Shown here: positions 38,186 through 40,862 of the stretch, piece after piece | How positions within the stretch are numbered: the first letter of the stretch is position 1 | How the letters are laid out: each line of letters opens with the position of its first letter | Assembly: GCF_005503695.1 (NCBI RefSeq) | Contig: NZ_SCMU01000027.1 | Location: 1-40,862, forward strand | Direction: 5' to 3' | Length of the DNA stretch: 40,862 nucleotides | DNA from: Sphingopyxis sp. 2PD | Lineage (GTDB): Bacteria > Pseudomonadota > Alphaproteobacteria > Sphingomonadales > Sphingomonadaceae | Program-made: the position numbers and the translations under genes | The notes under the pieces: generated by a model | Told to the model about the DNA's origin: nothing | The model's input: only the letters and a program-made list of their open reading frames with translations | Database searches by the model: none

Positions 38186-38980
38186 TCAGCGCGCCCTCCA
38201 TTCGGGTTTGCGCTTCTGGGCAAAGGCGAGTGGGCCTTCGCGCGCGTCCTCGCTGCGCATCAACGCGCTGCGTTCGATGGTGTTGTGCTCCCAATAGGGT
38301 GCGTCCGCCGCGATCCGCCCATCCTGGATGCCGAGCGCGACGCGCTTCGATGCCTGCACCGAGAGGGGGGCGTTGGCGGCAATCTTTTCGGCGAGCGCGA
38401 GCGCGGTGGGCATCAGCTCGGCGAGCGGTACGACATGGTTGACGAGCCCGAACTCGGCGGCGCGCGCAGCGGGGATCGGGTCGCCGGTCAGCATATATTC
38501 CATTGCGAGCTTGCTCGGCAGCTGCTGCGCAAGCCGGAACGCGCCGCCCGCCGCAGCGAACAGCCCGACCTTGACCTCGGGCAGCCCGAATTGCGCATGG
38601 TCGGCGGCGATGATGATGTCGCTCATCAGCGCGATCTCGCAGCCGCCGCCGAACGCGAAGCCGTTGACCGCGGCGATGATCGGTTTCGAGATCGGGTGCG
38701 ACACCATGCCGGCAAAACCCCACGCCTGCTGCGCCGGGTCGTCGGGATAGAGGCTTTCGCCGCGCGACAGCGCGACAAGATCAGCGCCCGCGCAGAAGCT
38801 CTTGTCGCCCGCGCCGGTAATGACGACGACGCGGATTTCGGGGTCGCTCTCCGCGGTTTCGAGCGCGGTGCCGATGCCGACATGGACCGCGGCGTTGACC
38901 GCGTTGCGCGCCTCGGGCCGGTTGATCGTGACGATCAATATGTGGCCGTGTCGTTCGGTAAGGATAGTGGTGTCGGTCAT
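38186..38980 (-). CDS. Enoyl-CoA hydratase/isomerase (crotonase family)
   Basis: 264 residues. Oxyanion-hole segments are SFCAGADL (61-68) and AVNGFAFGGGCEIA (104-117). The catalytic Glu115 and Glu135 (GGGCEIA and GLPEVKVGL) are both kept, so it should hydrate enoyl-CoA in fatty-acid or amino-acid breakdown. AGGGAGAG lies before the ATG. Its upstream region carries a palindrome at 39017 and a plausible promoter. The thiolase-like gene lies downstream on the same strand. Confidence 0.92.
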   Translation of the reverse strand: MTDTTILTERHGHILIVTINRPEARNAVNAAVHVGIGTALETAESDPEIRVVVITGAGDKSFCAGADLVALSRGESLYPDDPAQQAWGFAGMVSHPISKPIIAAVNGFAFGGGCEIALMSDIIIAADHAQFGLPEVKVGLFAAAGGAFRLAQQLPSKLAMEYMLTGDPIPAARAAEFGLVNHVVPLAELMPTALALAEKIAANAPLSVQASKRVALGIQDGRIAADAPYWEHNTIERSALMRSEDAREGPLAFAQKRKPEWRAR

Positions 38981-39016
38981 CGCGAATCTCTCCCTTTCGG
39001 GCGAGTATCGCGGTTG

Positions 39017-39034
39017 GTTGACGTTTACGTCAAC
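39017..39034. promoter_or_regulatory. Perfect GTTGACGT-TT-ACGTCAAC palindrome at the hydratase promoter
   Basis: 8-base arms with a 2-base centre, 37 bases before the enoyl-CoA hydratase ATG. Read on the minus strand it contains TTGACG, a good -35, followed after about 18 bases by GATACT as a possible -10. Similar ACGT-centred palindromes are used by MerR-family LiuR-type and other acyl-CoA catabolism regulators; the exact regulator is unknown. Confidence 0.6.
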
Positions 39035-39048
39035 TGGAAAGGGCTATC

Positions 39049-39189
39049 GATCCTCCCTGTCGCGAAGCGATGGGGAGGGGGACCGCCGCCGTAGGCGGTG
39101 GTGGAGGGGCGGCGACGCCAACGCCAAAGCCCCTCCGTCGGCGGCTACGGCCGCTGCCACCTCCCCATGCCTGCGGCACAGGGAGGATC
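39049..39189. repeat. Family A structured repeat, copy 3 (about 141 bp)
   Basis: Same orientation as the copy at 2121-2257. The hairpins are GTCGC-GAA-GCGAT, ACCGCCGCC-GTA-GGCGGTGGT, a CGGCGGC-TACG-GCCGCTG stem and ATGCC-TGC-GGCAC. Its right end is seven bases from the transaldolase stop, so it may also terminate that transcript. Confidence 0.85.
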
Positions 39190-39195
39190 GTCATT

Positions 39196-39846
39196 TCAGA
39201 TCGACTGCCCGGTCTTCGCCCAGTCGGCGAGGAAGCCCTCGATGCCCTTTTCGGTCAGGATATGCTTGAACAGCCCCTTGATCACCGACGGCGGCGCGGT
39301 CATCACGTCGGCGCCGATCTTGGCGGCTTCGAGCACATGGATACCGTGGCGGACGCTCGCGACGAGGATTTCGGTTTCATAACCATAATTGTCGTAGATC
39401 AGCCGGATGTCGGAAATCAGCTGCATGCCGTCGAAGCCATTGTCGTCGTGGCGGCCGACGAAGGGCGAGACGAACGTGGCGCCCGCCTTGGCGGCGAGCA
39501 GCGCCTGTGCCGCCGAGAAGCAGAGCGTGACGTTGACCATCGTGCCCTCGCTGGTCAGCGCCTTGCAGGTCTTGAGGCCGTCGATCGTCAGCGGCACCTT
39601 GATGCAGACATTGGGCGCGATCTTGCGGAGGATTTCCGCCTCTTTCATCATCGTGTCATGATCGAGCGCGACGACTTCGGCCGACACGGGGCCGGTGGTC
39701 AGCGCGCAAATCTCGCGGGTCACTTCCTTGAAATCGCGCCCCGACTTGGCGATCAGCGACGGGTTGGTGGTCACCCCGTCGAGCAGGCCGGTCGCGGCGA
39801 GTTCCTGAATGTCGGCGATTTCGGCGGTGTCGGCGAAGAATTTCAT
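39196..39846 (-). CDS. fsa: Transaldolase, FSA/TalC subfamily
   Basis: 216 residues, the short single-domain transaldolase size. Schiff-base Lys83 is in [17 protein letters not shown] at the start, GVTTNPSLI and [11 protein letters not shown] are family motifs. It transfers a dihydroxyacetone unit, either in the pentose phosphate pathway or as fructose-6-phosphate aldolase; the two roles cannot be told apart by eye here. A single gene between repeats. Confidence 0.93.
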   Translation of the reverse strand: MKFFADTAEIADIQELAATGLLDGVTTNPSLIAKSGRDFKEVTREICALTTGPVSAEVVALDHDTMMKEAEILRKIAPNVCIKVPLTIDGLKTCKALTSEGTMVNVTLCFSAAQALLAAKAGATFVSPFVGRHDDNGFDGMQLISDIRLIYDNYGYETEILVASVRHGIHVLEAAKIGADVMTAPPSVIKGLFKHILTEKGIEGFLADWAKTGQSI

Positions 39847-39935
39847 GGCGCGGGCTTTCTTGCGGGCAGGTGATTCGGTGTTGCTGCTCCCCTAAAGCAA
39901 CGCTTCCGAAATATGAACCGTCCGCACGCCCCTTT

Positions 39936-40009
39936 CGTCATGCCGGACTTGATCCGGCATCCATTTCCACTGGCGCCGCATGGACCACGGATCAAGTCCG
40001 GGGTGACGA
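39936..40009. repeat. Family C intergenic repeat, shorter form
   Basis: CGTCATGCCGGACTTGATCC at the left pairs with GGATCAAGTCCGGGGTGACG at the right, and the left arm also folds on itself (GCCGGACTTGATCCGGC). It is related to the element at 10208-10316. It lies 50 bases before the radA start. Confidence 0.8.
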
Positions 40010-40058
40010 ATTAGGAAAGGGCTGGCGTTCCATATTTGTTCCCGCTATCGAAACCCGC

Positions 40059-40862
40059 ATGGCCAAAGCAAAACGCCAATATGTCTGCCAGAATTGCGGC
40101 TCTGCTACCTATCGCTGGCAGGGGCAATGCGCCGATTGCGGCGAATGGAACACCTTGGTCGAGGAGGCGGGCGAGACCGTCTTTTCCGCCAAGCACGACC
40201 TGAGCAAAGGCGGGCGGACGCTGGCGCTCGAAACACTCGATGCGGTCAGCAAGATGCCCGAGCGGATGCTGTGCGGGATCGCCGAATTCGACCGCGCGCT
40301 GGGCGGTGGCTTTGTCGCGGGATCGGCGACGTTGATCGGCGGCGATCCGGGGATCGGCAAATCGACCTTGCTGCTGCAGGCGGCAGGGCAGCTCGCGAAG
40401 GCCGGGAAGTCGGTCGTCTATATCAGCGGCGAGGAGGCCGCGGCGCAGGTGCGGCTGCGCGCGCAGCGGCTGGGGCTGGGCGATGCGCCGGTCGCGCTGG
40501 CGAGCGCGACGTCGGTGCGCGACATTCTCGCGACGCTTGATCGGCAGACCGCGGATTTTGTCGTCATCGATTCGATCCAGACGATGCACAGCGACCTGAT
40601 CGATAGCGCCCCGGGCACGGTGAGCCAGGTACGCGCGAGTGCGCAGGAGCTGATCCGTTATGCCAAGGACAGCGATGCGGCGATCGTGCTCGTCGGGCAT
40701 GTGACCAAGGACGGGACGATCGCGGGGCCGCGCGTGCTCGAACATATGGTCGACACGGTGCTGGCGTTCGAGGGCGAGCGCAGCCACCAATATCGCATCC
40801 TGCGCGCGGTGAAGAACCGCTTTGGCGGCACCGACGAGATCGGCGTGTTCGCGATGGGGGAG
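40059..40862 (+). CDS. radA: DNA repair protein RadA, 3' end cut by window
   Basis: The first 268 residues of about 455. The N-terminal zinc finger uses Cys10, 13, 24 and 27 (CQNCG, CADCG). The RecA-like core has Walker A GGDPGIGKST at 94-103 (Lys101), Walker B FVVIDSIQ and the RadA-specific KNRFG at 252-256. It is a helicase that moves DNA branches during recombination. The frame is open to the end of the window; the C-terminal Lon-like domain lies outside. Confidence 0.95.
   Translation, partial: MAKAKRQYVCQNCGSATYRWQGQCADCGEWNTLVEEAGETVFSAKHDLSKGGRTLALETLDAVSKMPERMLCGIAEFDRALGGGFVAGSATLIGGDPGIGKSTLLLQAAGQLAKAGKSVVYISGEEAAAQVRLRAQRLGLGDAPVALASATSVRDILATLDRQTADFVVIDSIQTMHSDLIDSAPGTVSQVRASAQELIRYAKDSDAAIVLVGHVTKDGTIAGPRVLEHMVDTVLAFEGERSHQYRILRAVKNRFGGTDEIGVFAMGE

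Overview
The window is a GC-rich chromosomal segment from an alphaproteobacterium, most likely a sphingomonad (Sphingopyxis/Sphingomonas type). The inference rests on gene content (bufferin/SigF/NrsF operon, Anbu cluster, tandem DUF2807 proteins, SecA with a C-terminal zinc motif, glutathione-dependent formaldehyde oxidation) and on the palindromic intergenic repeats scattered through it. No rRNA, tRNA, phage, transposase or CRISPR array was seen. Both edges cut genes: an ATP-dependent DNA ligase at the left and radA at the right.

Layout. 1-4236: ligase with an apparent frameshift near its left end, Fe superoxide dismutase, L-serine dehydratase and a small exported protein of unknown function. 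4237-5159: a gene-poor stretch holding a decayed LysR regulator fragment and several inverted repeats. 5160-9059: a one-carbon detoxification cluster (class III alcohol dehydrogenase, formyl-THF deformylase, a VOC protein, a Pro-tRNA editing-domain protein, S-formylglutathione hydrolase). 9156-14290, minus strand: quinone oxidoreductase, DEAD-box RNA helicase, a HI0933/BaiN-type flavoprotein, and a two-gene unit of a 59-residue HTH-like protein and a Gre-family factor that lacks the coiled-coil tip.

14449-17936 is the most notable system. It is a tightly coupled six-gene operon for a bufferin-type, metal-binding ribosomally made peptide: precursor with four Cys (BufA, DUF2282), MNIO/DUF692 modifying enzyme (BufB), DUF2063 partner (BufC), DoxX-like membrane protein, ECF sigma factor (SigF type) and its membrane anti-sigma factor (NrsF, DUF1109). 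A good match to the SigF promoter pattern (GTAACC-N16-CGAA) lies just upstream of bufA, so the operon probably activates itself when NrsF senses metal or oxidant stress.

17996-22437: two DUF2807 envelope proteins behind a palindromic operator, a low-GC orphan gene, an SDR dehydrogenase behind a TetR-like palindrome, an LRAT/NlpC-like exported protein and a protein with three TonB-C-like repeats. 22541-27237: a small exported Pro-rich protein directly before secA (a possible secretion monitor), secA, a ModE-like regulator, a periplasmic protein and a TauE/SafE transporter. 27345-31553: the Anbu cluster (circularly permuted ATP-grasp, alpha-E protein, transglutaminase, Anbu peptidase), followed by a beta-lactamase-fold hydrolase. 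32886-39846: acetyl-CoA synthetase, divergent ALDH7 dehydrogenase, thiolase-like protein, enoyl-CoA hydratase and FSA/TalC-type transaldolase. radA begins at 40059.

About a dozen structured inverted repeats lie between the genes. One family, present in three copies of about 140 bp, carries several hairpins whose stems change in step between copies.
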